From: Pseudomonadota bacterium
GTDB taxonomy: Bacteria > Pseudomonadota > Gammaproteobacteria > Steroidobacterales > Steroidobacteraceae
NCBI GenBank assembly: GCA_963204835.1
Contig: CAUJHJ010000053.1
Span: 18,391 to 82,390, forward strand
Direction: 5' to 3'
DNA: 64,000 bases
The position numbers and the translations under genes are program-made. Under the pieces are notes generated by a model that worked only from the letters and a program-made list of their open reading frames with translations, did not search any database and was not told the DNA's origin. Below, one piece after another: positions 25,718 to 35,051 of this stretch (positions within the stretch are counted from its first letter, which is position 1; every line of letters begins with the position of its first letter).

Positions 25718-26983
25718 ATGTCATCGCTGACGGTTGAAGAACGCAGACGGCTGCTCGCCGATTCGATCGCGGGCAAGTTTCCCGATGCGCGCGGGCGTTT
25801 CGGGCCCTTCGGCGGCCGCTTCGTGCCCGAGACGCTGATCCCCGCGATCGAGCGCCTCGAGGCGGGCATGCGCGCCCACCTGCACGCGGCGGATTTCCAG
25901 CGCGAACTCGCCGACGAGCTGCACAACTGGGTCGGACGCCCGACCGCGCTGACGCACGCCCCGCGCCTCGGTGCGCGCTGGGGCGCGGATGTCTGGCTCA
26001 AGCGCGAAGACCTGAACCACACGGGCGCGCACAAGATCAACAACGCCATTGGCCAGGCGCTGCTCGCGCGCCGCCTCGGCGCGAAGCGCATCGTTGCGGA
26101 GACCGGCGCGGGGCAGCATGGCGTCGCGAGTGCCGCGGCCTGCGCGCGCCTCGGCCTGCCCTGCACCGTCTACATGGGCGCGATCGACATGGAGCGTCAG
26201 GCGCCGAACGTCGGGCGCATGCGCCTGCTCGGCGCCGAGGTCGTGCCGGTGACGGCGGGAGACGCCACGTTGCGCGCGGCGGTCGACGAGGCGCTGCGCG
26301 ATTGGGTCGCCGATCCGCTCGGCACTTACTACCTGCTCGGTTCCGCGATCGGGCCGCATCCCTATCCTTATCTCGTGCGTGAGCTGCAGGCCATCATCGG
26401 CCGCGAGGCGCGTGCGCAGCTGCTCGAACGCACGGGCCGCCTGCCCGATGCGCTGATCGCCTGCGTCGGCGGCGGCTCGAACTCGATCGGGATCTTCCAT
26501 CCCTTCGTGGCGGATGCGTCCGTGGAAATCATCGGCATCGAAGCGGGCGGCCGCGGCCCGGCGCTCGGCGAGAATTCCGCGTCGCTCGCGCTCGGCCGCC
26601 CGGGCGTGCTGCAGGGCGCGTACTCGCTGCTGCTGCAGGATCCGCACGGCCAAGTGCAGGAGACCCACTCGATCTCGGCGGGCCTCGACTACCCCGGCGT
26701 TGGCCCCGAGCACGCGCTGCTGCAGGCGGCGGGGCGGGTGCGCTACGAAACGGCGAGCGACGACGAGGCGCTCGCGGCGGTGAAGGAGTGCTGCGAGGCC
26801 GAAGGCATCCTGCCCGCGCTCGAAAGCGCGCATGCGCTCGCCGGTGCGCGACGCTGGGCGGCCGCCAACCCCGGCAAGCGGGTGCTGATCGGGCTTTCCG
26901 GACGGGGCGACAAGGACATGCCGACCCTGCAGCGCACGCTGATCGCGCAACTCGAAGCGCGGGCGCAACGGGGTGCCGCATGA
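25718..26983 (+). CDS. trpB: Tryptophan synthase beta chain
   Basis: 421 residues of the TrpB1 type. The PLP-binding Lys106 is in [17 protein letters not shown] and the phosphate loop is GGGSNSIG. The substrate-loop residues [10 protein letters not shown] are intact. It condenses indole with serine, with indole tunnelled from TrpA. The N-terminal [13 protein letters not shown] is a reliable family mark. The stop overlaps the trpA ATG as ATGA. Confidence 0.97.
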   Translation: MSSLTVEERRRLLADSIAGKFPDARGRFGPFGGRFVPETLIPAIERLEAGMRAHLHAADFQRELADELHNWVGRPTALTHAPRLGARWGADVWLKREDLNHTGAHKINNAIGQALLARRLGAKRIVAETGAGQHGVASAAACARLGLPCTVYMGAIDMERQAPNVGRMRLLGAEVVPVTAGDATLRAAVDEALRDWVADPLGTYYLLGSAIGPHPYPYLVRELQAIIGREARAQLLERTGRLPDALIACVGGGSNSIGIFHPFVADASVEIIGIEAGGRGPALGENSASLALGRPGVLQGAYSLLLQDPHGQVQETHSISAGLDYPGVGPEHALLQAAGRVRYETASDDEALAAVKECCEAEGILPALESAHALAGARRWAAANPGKRVLIGLSGRGDKDMPTLQRTLIAQLEARAQRGAA

Positions 26984-27765
26984 CGGCCCCGACAGCCACC
27001 GCGCATGAGCGCATCGGCGCCGCGATTCGCAAGGCGGCGCCCGCGCCCGCGATCGTCGCCTTCCTCACCGCGGGCTATCCGAAGCGCGAGCAGTTCCGTG
27101 CGCATCTCGCCGCCGTTGCGGCCGAGGCCGATGTCGTGGAGATCGGCGTGCCCTTCACCGATCCGATGGCCGACGGCGTCACGATCCAGCGCTCGAGCCG
27201 CGAGGCGCTCGCGCAGGGCGTGACGCTCGCCTGGATCCTCGACGAGCTTGCCGCCATGCCGGCGCTCGATGCGCCCTTGCTCCTGATGAGCTATCTCAAT
27301 CCGCTGCTCGCTTTCGGCTACGACGCGCTGGCCACGGCCGCGTCGCGTGCGCGGGTCGCGGGCTTCATCGTGCCCGACCTGCCGTTCGACGAGGGCGATG
27401 ACCTGCGCCGGGCGCTCGAGGCGCGCGGCATCGCGCTCGTGCAGATGGCGACCCCTGTGACGACGCCCGGGCGACTCGCGAAGGTCTGCGGCGCGAGCCG
27501 CGGCTTCGTCTACGCCGTCACGATGACGGGCACCACCGGCAAGAATGTCGCCGTGCCCGAGGACGTGATCGCGTACCTCGGGCGCGTGCGCGCCGTGTCG
27601 CCGGTGCCTGTGTGCGCGGGCTTCGGCATCCGCACGCGCGAGCAGGTCGCGCGGCTCGCGGGCCACGTCGATGGCGTGGTCGTCGGCTCCGCGCTGGTCG
27701 AGGTCCTCGAGCGCGGCGAGGACCCCGCGGCCTGGTTGCGGGCGCTGCGTCCGGTCGCGGGATGA
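26980..27765 (+). CDS. trpA: Tryptophan synthase alpha chain
   Basis: 261 residues, a TIM barrel that cleaves indole-3-glycerol phosphate to indole and glyceraldehyde 3-phosphate. Catalytic Glu54 (DVVEIGVPF) and Asp65 (DPMADG) are present, as are [11 protein letters not shown] and GFGIRTREQ. It works as the alpha2beta2 complex with TrpB. Its stop overlaps the ATG of the following transporter gene, so that gene is an eighth member of the trp message. Confidence 0.96.
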   Translation: MTAPTATAHERIGAAIRKAAPAPAIVAFLTAGYPKREQFRAHLAAVAAEADVVEIGVPFTDPMADGVTIQRSSREALAQGVTLAWILDELAAMPALDAPLLLMSYLNPLLAFGYDALATAASRARVAGFIVPDLPFDEGDDLRRALEARGIALVQMATPVTTPGRLAKVCGASRGFVYAVTMTGTTGKNVAVPEDVIAYLGRVRAVSPVPVCAGFGIRTREQVARLAGHVDGVVVGSALVEVLERGEDPAAWLRALRPVAG

Positions 27766-28964
27766 CGCACCACCCCGACCCGCGCCCGACGCTGGGCCTC
27801 GCGGCCCTGCTCGCATTCCTGTCGATGCTGAGCCCGTTCTCGCTCGACACGTTCTTTCCGTCGTTTCCCGCGATAGCGCAGGAGTTCTCGCTCTCGGCGC
27901 TGCAGCTGCAGCAGACGCTCACGGCCTATCTCGTGCCCTACGGGCTCACGATGCTGCTGCACGGGCCGCTGTCGGACGCCTACGGCCGGCGGCGCACGAT
28001 CCTCGTGGGCGTGAGCCTCTATACGGTCGCGTCGATCGCGTGCGCGAGCGCGCAGGGTTTCGGCGCGCTCCTCGTTTTCCGCGCCCTCCAGGGGGCGACC
28101 GCCGGCGCGGGCATGGTGGTCGCGCGCGCCGTGGTGCGCGACCTGTACTCCGGCCACGAGGCCCAGCGCCTGATGTCGCTGATCACCATGTTGTTCGGTT
28201 TCGCGCCCGCCGTGGCGCCGGTGATCGGCGGCTGGGTGCACGTGGCCTTTGGCTGGCGCGCGGTGTTCGTGTTCCTCGTGCTGCTCGGGCTCGCCACCGT
28301 GCTGATCAGCTGGTGGCGCCTGCCCGAGACGCATCCGCCCGAGCGCCGCTTCGCGTTCCAGTTCGGCACGCTCATCTCGCTGTCCTGGCGCATCGTGTCG
28401 CACCGCGAGTTCCTGCTGCTGTCGCTCGCGGCGGGCCTGCATTTCGCCTCGGTGATCGCCTATATCGGCGCGGCGCCGGCAATCGTGCTCGAGCGCTGGC
28501 ACCTGGGCGAGACACAGTTCGCCATGCTGTTCATCCCGGTGATCGGCGGTTTCGTCGCGGGCGCCTTCGCGTCCGGGCGCATGGCGGGCCGACTGTCGCA
28601 GCGCGCGCAATGCCAGGCGGGCTACGCGATCTCGGCGATCGGCGGGCTCGCTTCGAGCACGGCGCTCGCCTGCTTCCCGCAGTTGCCGATCCCGGTGCAG
28701 CAGCTGCTGATCTTCACGGTGGCGTTCGGCGTGCAGGTGGTCTCGCCGATCATCACGCTGCGCCTGCTCGATCTCTTCCCGGACACCCGCGGGTCGGTCT
28801 CGTCGGTCCAGGCCTTCGTCGCGATCATGATCGCGGCCGCGACCATGGGGATCGTGGTGCCGGCGCTGCACGGTTCGCTTTTCGGGCTCGCGTTGGGCTC
28901 CCTCTTTGGCGCCCTGGCGGGTTGGGGCCTCTGGCGCATGGCGTGGACGGCCCCGGCGCGGTAG
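27762..28964 (+). CDS. MFS transporter, Bcr/CflA drug-exporter family
   Basis: 400 residues and 12 predicted membrane helices. The MFS motif A region is GPLSDAYGRRRTILVG (after TM2), and FRALQGATAGAGMVVARAVVRDLY is a hallmark of the Bcr/CflA (multidrug, bicyclomycin) group. It is coupled to trpA by ATGA. An exporter for Trp, indole or a pathway intermediate is an appealing but untested reading; it may be a general drug exporter that happens to be co-transcribed. Confidence 0.88.
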   Translation: MTHHPDPRPTLGLAALLAFLSMLSPFSLDTFFPSFPAIAQEFSLSALQLQQTLTAYLVPYGLTMLLHGPLSDAYGRRRTILVGVSLYTVASIACASAQGFGALLVFRALQGATAGAGMVVARAVVRDLYSGHEAQRLMSLITMLFGFAPAVAPVIGGWVHVAFGWRAVFVFLVLLGLATVLISWWRLPETHPPERRFAFQFGTLISLSWRIVSHREFLLLSLAAGLHFASVIAYIGAAPAIVLERWHLGETQFAMLFIPVIGGFVAGAFASGRMAGRLSQRAQCQAGYAISAIGGLASSTALACFPQLPIPVQQLLIFTVAFGVQVVSPIITLRLLDLFPDTRGSVSSVQAFVAIMIAAATMGIVVPALHGSLFGLALGSLFGALAGWGLWRMAWTAPAR

Positions 28965-28974
28965 ATTCCGCGCC

Positions 28975-29676
28975 ATGAACGACGTCGAAGTCCTCACCGT
29001 CGCAGGCCGCTTTCGTGGCCCCGAGACTTCCGCGAACGGCGGCTACTTCGCCGGCCTCGTATCGGCGCGCTCGGCCAGTCCCGTGACCGTCAGGCTGCTC
29101 TCGCCGCCGCCGCTCGATGAGGCCCTCGTGGTGGAGCGGGACGGCGCCGCGGTGCGCGTTTCCCACGAAGGCGTCGCCATCGCGGAGGCGCGCGCGATGG
29201 AGGGCGGCCTGCCCACCGCGCCGGTGCCGCCGCCCTACGACGTCGCCCTCGAGGTCTCGCGGCACTTCGCAGGCTTCCATCGCCACGACTTCCCCGGCTG
29301 CTTCGTCTGTGGCACGCAGCGCGAACGCGGCGACGGCCTGCGCATTTTCGCCGGTCCCTGGCGGGATGGCCTCGTGGCCGCTCCCTGGGTGCCGGATGCC
29401 TCGCTCGCGGGCGACGACGGCAAGGTCGCGGGCGAGTTCATGTGTGCGGCGCTCGATTGTCCCGGCTATTTCGCCGCGCAGGTCGACAAGGCGATGCTGC
29501 TCGGCGAGTTCACGGTGCACGTGGATCGACGCGTGCACGTCGACGAACCCTGTGTGGTGATCGGTTGGCGCCTCGGCTCGAGCGGCCGCAAACACGTGGT
29601 CGGCACGGCGCTCTACGACGAGGATGGCGAGCTCTGCGCCCGCGCGCTCGGGCTCTGGATCGAGACGCGCTCCTGA
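28975..29676 (+). CDS. Thioesterase-like hot-dog superfamily protein
   Basis: 233 residues. The order RFRGPETSANGGYFAGLVSARSA, HDFPGCFVCGTQRERGDGLRIF and AALDCPGYFA resembles two-domain hot-dog proteins with a Cys-containing middle motif, usually listed as thioesterase superfamily. Substrate unknown. It begins 10 bp after the MFS gene, so it may still be on the trp transcript, and ends 13 bp before ubiB on the other strand. No terminator is visible between the two. Confidence 0.6.
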   Translation: MNDVEVLTVAGRFRGPETSANGGYFAGLVSARSASPVTVRLLSPPPLDEALVVERDGAAVRVSHEGVAIAEARAMEGGLPTAPVPPPYDVALEVSRHFAGFHRHDFPGCFVCGTQRERGDGLRIFAGPWRDGLVAAPWVPDASLAGDDGKVAGEFMCAALDCPGYFAAQVDKAMLLGEFTVHVDRRVHVDEPCVVIGWRLGSSGRKHVVGTALYDEDGELCARALGLWIETRS

Positions 29677-29689
29677 CGGACGCGCGTTC

Positions 29690-31330
29690 CTAGCGCAGGC
29701 GGGCGTACAGGGCGCCCAAGGCCGCGACTCCGACGAGCGCCCAGCCGGGCCAGGCCGGATCGCGATTGACGGCCAGCCAGATGATGCCGCCGAGCAATGC
29801 CGCGGCCGCGAGCAGCATCGTGTCCCGCCCCCGCTGCGACTCGCGGATCGCTTGCCGCAGCGCTTCGATGCCGTCAGCCTCGACCCGCACGCGCAGTTGC
29901 CCCTCCTGCGCGCGGCGCATGGCGCTTTTTACGAGCGGCGGCAGTCCGCGCAGCGTCATCAGCAGGTCCGGCAACTGGCTGCGCAGGCCCTTCACGATCT
30001 GGCGCGGGCTCACCCGTTCGCGCATCCAGGCGCGCAGGATCGGACTTGCGGTCTGGAAGACGTCGAGGTCCGGGTAAAGCTCGCGCCCGAGCCCCTCGAT
30101 GTTGAGCAGCGTCTTCTGCAGCAGGATGAGCTGCGGCTGGATGCGCATGTCGAAGCGCCGCGAAATCTCGAACAGGCGCAGCAGTACCGTTCCGAACGAG
30201 ATGTCCTTGAGCGGCTTCTGGAAGATCGGTTCGCACACCGTGCGCACCGCGGATTCCATTTCGTCGACGCGCGAGTTCGCCGGTACCCAGCCCGATTCGA
30301 GGTGCAACTCGGCGACGCGCCGGTAGTTGCGGTCGAACACCGCGAGGAAGTTCTCGGCGAGATAGTGCTGGTCGCGCGGATCGAGCGTGCCGACGATGCC
30401 GAAATCGATCGCCGCATAGCGCGGGCGCGCGGGGTCGTCGGCGAGCACGAAGATGTTGCCGGGGTGCATGTCGGCGTGGAAGAAATTGTGCCGGAACACC
30501 TGCGTGAAGAAGATCTCGACGCCATTCACCGCGAGCGTGCGGAAATCGGTGCCCTGCGCGCGCAACCGCGCCATGTCGCTGATCTGGATGCCGTGGATGC
30601 GCTCCATCACCATCACGTCGGCGCGGCACAGGTCCCAGTGGACTTCAGGCACGTAAAGAAGCGACGAACCCTCGAAGTTGCGCTTCAGCTGCGCGGCGTT
30701 CGCCGCCTCGCGCATCAGGTCGAGCTCGTCGAGGATGGTCTTGCGGTATTCCTGCACGACCTCGGCGGGGCGCAGGCGGCTGCCCTCCGGCCACCAGCGT
30801 TCGGCGAGCGAGGCGAGCGCCTCGAGGACCTCGAGATCGCGCTCGATCAGGTCGCGCATGCCCGGCCGCAATACCTTGACCACGACCTCGCGGCCGTCCG
30901 CGAGCCGCGCGACGTGTACCTGCGCGATCGACGCGGCCGCGAGCGGCCTTTCGTCGAAGTGGCTGAACACTTCGGCGAGCGGCCTGCCGTAGGCCTTCTC
31001 CACCATCGCGCGGGCAACGCTGCCAGGGAAGGGCGGTACGCTGTCCTGCAGCTTCGCGAGCTCGTCGGCGATGTCGAGGGGCAGCAGGTCGCGGCGCGTC
31101 GAGACCGCCTGGCCGAACTTGACGAAGATCGGGCCGAGTTCCTCGAGCGCGAGGCGCAGCCGCTCGCCGCGCGAGGCGCCGTGGCGGCGCTCGAACCAGG
31201 TCCAGGGCGAAGCGAGCGTGAGGTAGAGCAGCGGCCGGTACAGGTGCGTTGCGCGCACGAACTCGTCGAGCCCATGCCGCACGAGCACGCGCTGGATCCC
31301 GGCCAGCCGCGCGAGCACGCGCAGCTTCAA
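29690..31330 (-). CDS. ubiB: Ubiquinone biosynthesis regulatory kinase-like protein UbiB
   Basis: 546 residues of the ABC1/ADCK family. The characteristic KFGQ motif is at 71-74 ([19 protein letters not shown]), the Ala-rich nucleotide loop AAASIAQVH near 132, and the HADMHPGN and AIDFGIVG catalytic segments follow. Two C-terminal hydrophobic helices (about 500-545) anchor it in the inner membrane. UbiB supports coenzyme Q synthesis as an ATPase. It appears to start with TTG at 31330, overlapping the ubiJ stop. Confidence 0.95.
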   Translation of the reverse strand: MKLRVLARLAGIQRVLVRHGLDEFVRATHLYRPLLYLTLASPWTWFERRHGASRGERLRLALEELGPIFVKFGQAVSTRRDLLPLDIADELAKLQDSVPPFPGSVARAMVEKAYGRPLAEVFSHFDERPLAAASIAQVHVARLADGREVVVKVLRPGMRDLIERDLEVLEALASLAERWWPEGSRLRPAEVVQEYRKTILDELDLMREAANAAQLKRNFEGSSLLYVPEVHWDLCRADVMVMERIHGIQISDMARLRAQGTDFRTLAVNGVEIFFTQVFRHNFFHADMHPGNIFVLADDPARPRYAAIDFGIVGTLDPRDQHYLAENFLAVFDRNYRRVAELHLESGWVPANSRVDEMESAVRTVCEPIFQKPLKDISFGTVLLRLFEISRRFDMRIQPQLILLQKTLLNIEGLGRELYPDLDVFQTASPILRAWMRERVSPRQIVKGLRSQLPDLLMTLRGLPPLVKSAMRRAQEGQLRVRVEADGIEALRQAIRESQRGRDTMLLAAAALLGGIIWLAVNRDPAWPGWALVGVAALGALYARLR

Positions 31331-31938
31331 GCCGGCCCCCGCGGCGCGAGCAGCGCGACGCGCGCCGCGAGGCGGTCGAGGTCCTCGCGCGTACGATCGA
31401 CATCAGCGAAAAAGGCGTCGGCCTCGGCGCGCGGCACGAGGTCGCCGCGCTCGTGGGCGAAATACTCGGCGGCATTGCGCGCGCCGGTCGAGGCGAGGCG
31501 CCGGCCGAAGCCAAGCAGGCCGGCCGCCGTGCGCCCGAGGCGATGGGCCGCGGCGTCGCCGACGAGCTGCGACAGTTCTTCCTCGAAATCGGGGCGCAAC
31601 AGGCGCGCGAGGTCGCGGAAGCGCTGTGCCGCCTCGGCATCGCCTTCGATGTGCACGTCGCCGCGCCGGATCACGCCTTCGGCGTCGGGCCCGGCGAGCG
31701 CGAGGAGATTGAGCGGCGTGCCGCTGAACTCGGCGTCGGCAGGCGCCGTTCCAGCGGAACCCGCGTCTTCACGCATGAGCGACAGCCGCTCGCCGTCGCT
31801 GCGGAGCACGAAGCGCAGCGCGACGCGCTCGACCGTGACGGCGAGGCGCCGCCCGGCCAGCTCGGCGCACAGCGCCCGGGCGCGCGGCGAGCGCGGCAGG
31901 TTGCGGTTGAGCAGGTGCTCGATCGATTCGGTGAACAT
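31327..31938 (-). CDS. ubiJ: Ubiquinone biosynthesis accessory factor UbiJ
   Basis: 203 residues. The N-terminal SCP2-like lipid-binding domain ([28 protein letters not shown] through [10 protein letters not shown]) is followed by a helical C-terminus with possible coiled coil ([27 protein letters not shown]). UbiJ helps to organise the soluble Ubi complex and binds UbiK, which is encoded at 59 kb in this window. It lies between ubiE and ubiB, as in many gammaproteobacteria. Confidence 0.9.
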   Translation of the reverse strand: MFTESIEHLLNRNLPRSPRARALCAELAGRRLAVTVERVALRFVLRSDGERLSLMREDAGSAGTAPADAEFSGTPLNLLALAGPDAEGVIRRGDVHIEGDAEAAQRFRDLARLLRPDFEEELSQLVGDAAAHRLGRTAAGLLGFGRRLASTGARNAAEYFAHERGDLVPRAEADAFFADVDRTREDLDRLAARVALLAPRGPA

Positions 31939-31944
31939 CGGCGA

Positions 31945-32700
31945 TCAGGAGCGGTAGCCGCGGTGCACCGCGACGATTCCGCCGGAGAGATTGTGGTAGC
32001 GGCAGTCCTCGAGCCCCGCCGCGCGCATCATGGCCGCGAGCGTTTCCTGGTCGGGGTGCATGCGGATCGATTCGGCGAGGTAGCGGTAACTGGCCTCGTC
32101 CTTCGCGACGATCTTGCCGAGGAGGGGCAGCAGGCGGAACGAATACGCGTCGTAGAGCGGGCGCAACATCTCGGCGGGTTTCGAGAATTCCAGTACCACC
32201 AGCTGCCCGCCCGGCTTCAGCACGCGGGCCATGGAGGCGAGCGCCTTCTGCTTGTCGGTGACATTGCGCAGCCCGAAGGCGATCGTGACGCAATGGAAGC
32301 TGCCGTCGGCGAACGGTAGTTGCTCGGCGTTCGCCTGCACGCACTGGATGCCGCGCACGAGGCCGGCGTCGATCAGGCGGTCCCGGCCGTGCGCGAGCAT
32401 GGCGGCATTGATATCCGTCAAGACGACGAGGCCCTGTTGGCCGACCTGCCGCGCGAGGCCGAGGGAAATGTCGCCCGTGCCGCCTGCGACGTCGAGGGCG
32501 GACTGGCCCGGCCGCAGGCCCGTGATCGACAGCGTGAAGCGCTTCCAGAGCCGGTGCACGCCGCCCGACATCAGGTCGTTCATCAGGTCGTAATTGTCGG
32601 CGACCGAATCGAACACGCCGCGCACCCGGCGGGCCTTGTCCTCGCGCCGCACGCGCTCGTAGCCGAAATCGGTGGTCGGGTCGGGGGAAGGCTGGCTCAA
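31945..32700 (-). CDS. ubiE: Ubiquinone/menaquinone C-methyltransferase UbiE
   Basis: 251 residues. SAM-dependent methyltransferase with [14 protein letters not shown] (motif I), [23 protein letters not shown] and the family signature [10 protein letters not shown]. It methylates the C-2 position of the demethoxyquinone ring. The start is a TTG at 32700 with GAGG just upstream. The minus strand carries TAGAAT (32727-32722), a good -10, giving a 5' UTR of about 15 nt. First gene of ubiE-ubiJ-ubiB. Confidence 0.95.
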   Translation of the reverse strand: MSQPSPDPTTDFGYERVRREDKARRVRGVFDSVADNYDLMNDLMSGGVHRLWKRFTLSITGLRPGQSALDVAGGTGDISLGLARQVGQQGLVVLTDINAAMLAHGRDRLIDAGLVRGIQCVQANAEQLPFADGSFHCVTIAFGLRNVTDKQKALASMARVLKPGGQLVVLEFSKPAEMLRPLYDAYSFRLLPLLGKIVAKDEASYRYLAESIRMHPDQETLAAMMRAAGLEDCRYHNLSGGIVAVHRGYRS

Positions 32701-32738
32701 GGAAACCTCGCGTGAACGGTCATTCTAGCGCGCCCGCC

Positions 32739-32768
32739 TTTACAAGCCCTCGAAAGTTCGCTAACAAT
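32739..32768 (+). promoter_or_regulatory. Candidate promoter of a small RNA
   Basis: TTTACA (5 of 6) at 32739-32744 and TAACAA(T) at 32762-32768, with a 17- or 18-bp spacer, point rightwards, away from ubiE. Start would be at about 32775. It lies back to back with the ubiE -10. Confidence 0.4.
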
Positions 32769-32774
32769 CCGCGC

Positions 32775-32847
32775 CACGTTCGAGCCCGCAAGGGCAGTCG
32801 ATACGGGGGTCTGAAGGCCGGGCGCCGCGAGGCGCCCGGCCTTTTTT
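32775..32847 (+). ncRNA. Candidate small RNA between ubiE and DUF971
   Basis: About 73 nt with no reading frame. It would contain a hairpin with GCCC/GGGC and outer TCGA/TCGA pairs and a GCAA tetraloop (32780-32801), a G-rich single-stranded stretch (GGGGGT) and a strong intrinsic terminator. No + strand gene in the region needs that terminator, which is the main argument for a transcript. The family is not recognised. The alternative is that the hairpin only serves the convergent DUF971 gene. Confidence 0.4.
32816..32847 (+). terminator. Strong intrinsic terminator
   Basis: GGCCGGGCGCC and GGCGCCCGGCC form a perfect 11-bp stem with a GCGA tetraloop, followed by TTTTTT. The T-tract is on the + strand side only; on the minus strand the hairpin is followed by TTCAGACC. 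The DUF971 stop codon lies in the T-tract. Confidence 0.8.
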
Positions 32848-33151
32848 ACTGGGCCATCCTGCGGCCGAGCTCGTGCAGGTACTTCCACGTGTAGAGCCCG
32901 CTGTCGTGCCCGTCGTCGAACACAAGGCGCACGGCGTAGTGGCCGACCGGCTCCACGGCCTGCACCACCACGTTTTCCTTGCCGGTCACCGTGACGCGCT
33001 GGCCGGGGCCGTGCCCCTGGACTTCCGCGGACGGGGAGTTCACCCGCAGGAATTCAAATGGCAGGTCAAAGCTTTGCCCGTCGCTGAAGCTGACGGTCAG
33101 GACGCGCGACTTCGTGCGCAGGCGGATGAGTGTGCAGGTGAGTGTCGCCAT
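32846..33151 (-). CDS. DUF971 (GBBH-like N-terminal domain) protein
   Basis: 101 residues: LIRLRTKSRVLTVSFSDGQSFDLPFEFLRVNSPSAEVQGHGPGQ, then VEPVGHYAVRLVFDDGHDSGLYTWKYLHELG. This is the stand-alone DUF971 domain that also forms the N-terminus of gamma-butyrobetaine hydroxylases; its role is unknown, possibly in metal or Fe-S handling. It often lies near ubiE and hslVU in gammaproteobacteria. It ends soon after LHELGRR, slightly shorter than typical. The ATG at 33151 is chosen from the family start. Confidence 0.88.
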   Translation of the reverse strand: MATLTCTLIRLRTKSRVLTVSFSDGQSFDLPFEFLRVNSPSAEVQGHGPGQRVTVTGKENVVVQAVEPVGHYAVRLVFDDGHDSGLYTWKYLHELGRRMAQ

Positions 33152-33184
33152 CGTGCCGCCAGTATCGCGCAATCCCGGTTGCCG

Positions 33185-33190
33185 TATACT
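33185..33190 (+). promoter_or_regulatory. Possible -10 element for the korCAB-like operon
   Basis: TATACT (5 of 6) in the 85-bp divergent spacer, 47 bp before the ATG at 33237. No good -35 is visible, so an activator or a different sigma factor may be involved. Confidence 0.35.
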
Positions 33191-33236
33191 CGCCGAACGG
33201 CCCGCCAATCCTGGCGTCGTAGACCCGACCCGCCGA

Positions 33237-35051
33237 ATGCCACCCACAGACACGTCCCATCCGGATTACTTCCATCGTGTCGTCGACTGCCAGTGGGCCT
33301 GCCCGGCCCATACGGATGTGCCCGAGTACATCCGCCTGATCGCGCAGGGTCGCTTCACCGATGCCTACATGGTCAACCGCGAGTCGAACGTATTCCCGGG
33401 CATCCTCGGGCGCGTTTGCGACCGGCCCTGCGAGCCTGCCTGCCGCCGCGGGCGGGTCGAAGACAAGCCCGTCGCGATCTGCCGCCTGAAGCGCGTCGCG
33501 GCGGACCACAAGGACGAATTCGCCGACCGCCTGCCGCAGGTCCCGGCGGCGAAAAACGGCAAGCACGTCGCCTGCATCGGCGCGGGCCCCGCGAGCCTCA
33601 CGGTCGCAAACGACCTGCTGCCGCTCGGCTATCGCGTCACGGTGTTCGAGCAGTTCGGCGAGCCTGGCGGCCTGATGCGCACCAACATCCCCTCGTTCCG
33701 CCTGCCGCAGGCGGTGCTCGACGAGGAGATCGGCGCGATTGCCCGCATGGGTGCCGACATCAAGCTCGGCCACCCGGTGAAGAGCATGAAGGAACTGCTC
33801 GAGCGCGGCGGCTTCGACGCCGTGTTCGTCGGCTCGGGCGCGCCCAAGGGCAAGGAGCTGAAGCTCCCGGGCCGGCAGGAAGGCGCCGCGAACATCCACA
33901 TCGGCATCGACTGGCTCGAGTCGGTCGCCTTCGAACACGTCAAGCAGGTCGGTCGCGAAGTGCTGATCATCGGCGTCGGCAATACCGCGATGGATTGCTG
34001 CCGCACTTCGCTGCGCCTCGGCGCGCAGCACGTCAAGGTGATGGCGCGCAAGCCGCGGCAGTTCTTCAAGGCCTCGGCCTGGGAGCTCGACGACGCCGAG
34101 GAAGAGAGCGTGGCGATCATCGTCAACCGCTCGCCGAAGGAGTTCGTGGTCGAGGGCGGCAAGCTGAAGGGAATGCGGTTCGATGTCATGGAATACGACA
34201 TCGACGCCAGCGGCCGCATCACGGCCGAGCGCGTGACCGGCGAGGAGTTCCTCGCCGCGGACGACGTGATCCTCGCGATCGGCCAGGAAAATGCCTTCCC
34301 GTGGATCGAGCGCGACCTCGGCATCGAGTTCGACAAGTGGAGCGTGCCGAAAGTGGACGCGCAGACCTTCCAGTCCACGCGCGCGGGCGTGTTCTTCGGC
34401 GGCGATGCCGCGTTCGGTCCGAAGAACATCATCTGGGCCGTCGAGCACGGCCACCAGGCCGCTATCTCGGTCCACCGCCACTGCCAGGGCGAGCCCGTCG
34501 GCGAGCGTCTTGCGCCGGGCGTCAATTTGCAGAGCCGCAAGATGGGCATGCACGAGTGGTCGTACGCGAACGACTACAACCCGGTCGAACGGCGCCTCGT
34601 GCCGCATGTCTCGCTGAAGGAGCGCTTCAAGAAGCTCAACATCGAAGTCGAGCTCGGCTTCACGGCGGAGCAGGCCGCGGCCGAGGTGCAGCGCTGCCTC
34701 AACTGTGACATCCAGACCGTGTTCGAGGCGAAGCTCTGCATCGAGTGCGACGCCTGCATCGACATCTGCCCGACCGACTGTCTGACGATCACCGCGGACG
34801 GCGCCGAGACGGATCTGCGCACGCGCTTGCGCGCGCCGGCGCAGAACCTCGGGCAGCCGCTCTACGTGTCGACGCCGCTCAAGCAGACCGGCCGCGTCAT
34901 GGTGAAGGATGAAGACCTCTGCGTGCACTGCGGCCTGTGCGCCGAGCGTTGCCCGACGGCCGCGTGGGACATGCAGAAGTCGTTCGTGAAGTGGCCGCAC
35001 GCCGAGGATCAGCCGCCAACATGCCAGTCGTCCCTGCCCAAGATCGCGTAA
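33237..35051 (+). CDS. GltD-like NAD(P)H:ferredoxin flavoprotein with 2x[4Fe-4S] domain (KorC-like)
   Basis: 604 residues. The N-terminus has the Cys-rich region of glutamate synthase small subunits (CQWACPAHTDVPEYI and RVCDRPCEPACRRG). FAD (ACIGAGPASLTVANDLL) and NAD(P) (LIIGVGNTAMDCCRTSLRLG) folds follow. The C-terminus is a bacterial ferredoxin with two cluster motifs: Cys501/504/507/511 and Cys562/565/568/572. It probably passes electrons between ferredoxin-type clusters and NAD(P). The next two genes encode a 2-oxoacid oxidoreductase, an arrangement recalling KorC with KorAB in Thauera and relatives. Confidence 0.8.
   Translation: MPPTDTSHPDYFHRVVDCQWACPAHTDVPEYIRLIAQGRFTDAYMVNRESNVFPGILGRVCDRPCEPACRRGRVEDKPVAICRLKRVAADHKDEFADRLPQVPAAKNGKHVACIGAGPASLTVANDLLPLGYRVTVFEQFGEPGGLMRTNIPSFRLPQAVLDEEIGAIARMGADIKLGHPVKSMKELLERGGFDAVFVGSGAPKGKELKLPGRQEGAANIHIGIDWLESVAFEHVKQVGREVLIIGVGNTAMDCCRTSLRLGAQHVKVMARKPRQFFKASAWELDDAEEESVAIIVNRSPKEFVVEGGKLKGMRFDVMEYDIDASGRITAERVTGEEFLAADDVILAIGQENAFPWIERDLGIEFDKWSVPKVDAQTFQSTRAGVFFGGDAAFGPKNIIWAVEHGHQAAISVHRHCQGEPVGERLAPGVNLQSRKMGMHEWSYANDYNPVERRLVPHVSLKERFKKLNIEVELGFTAEQAAAEVQRCLNCDIQTVFEAKLCIECDACIDICPTDCLTITADGAETDLRTRLRAPAQNLGQPLYVSTPLKQTGRVMVKDEDLCVHCGLCAERCPTAAWDMQKSFVKWPHAEDQPPTCQSSLPKIA

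Noticed and set aside
32778..32787. GTTCGAGCCC resembling a tRNA T-arm
   Set aside because: No anticodon arm, D-arm or acceptor stem can be built around it; the bases fit better in the hairpin of the candidate small RNA.
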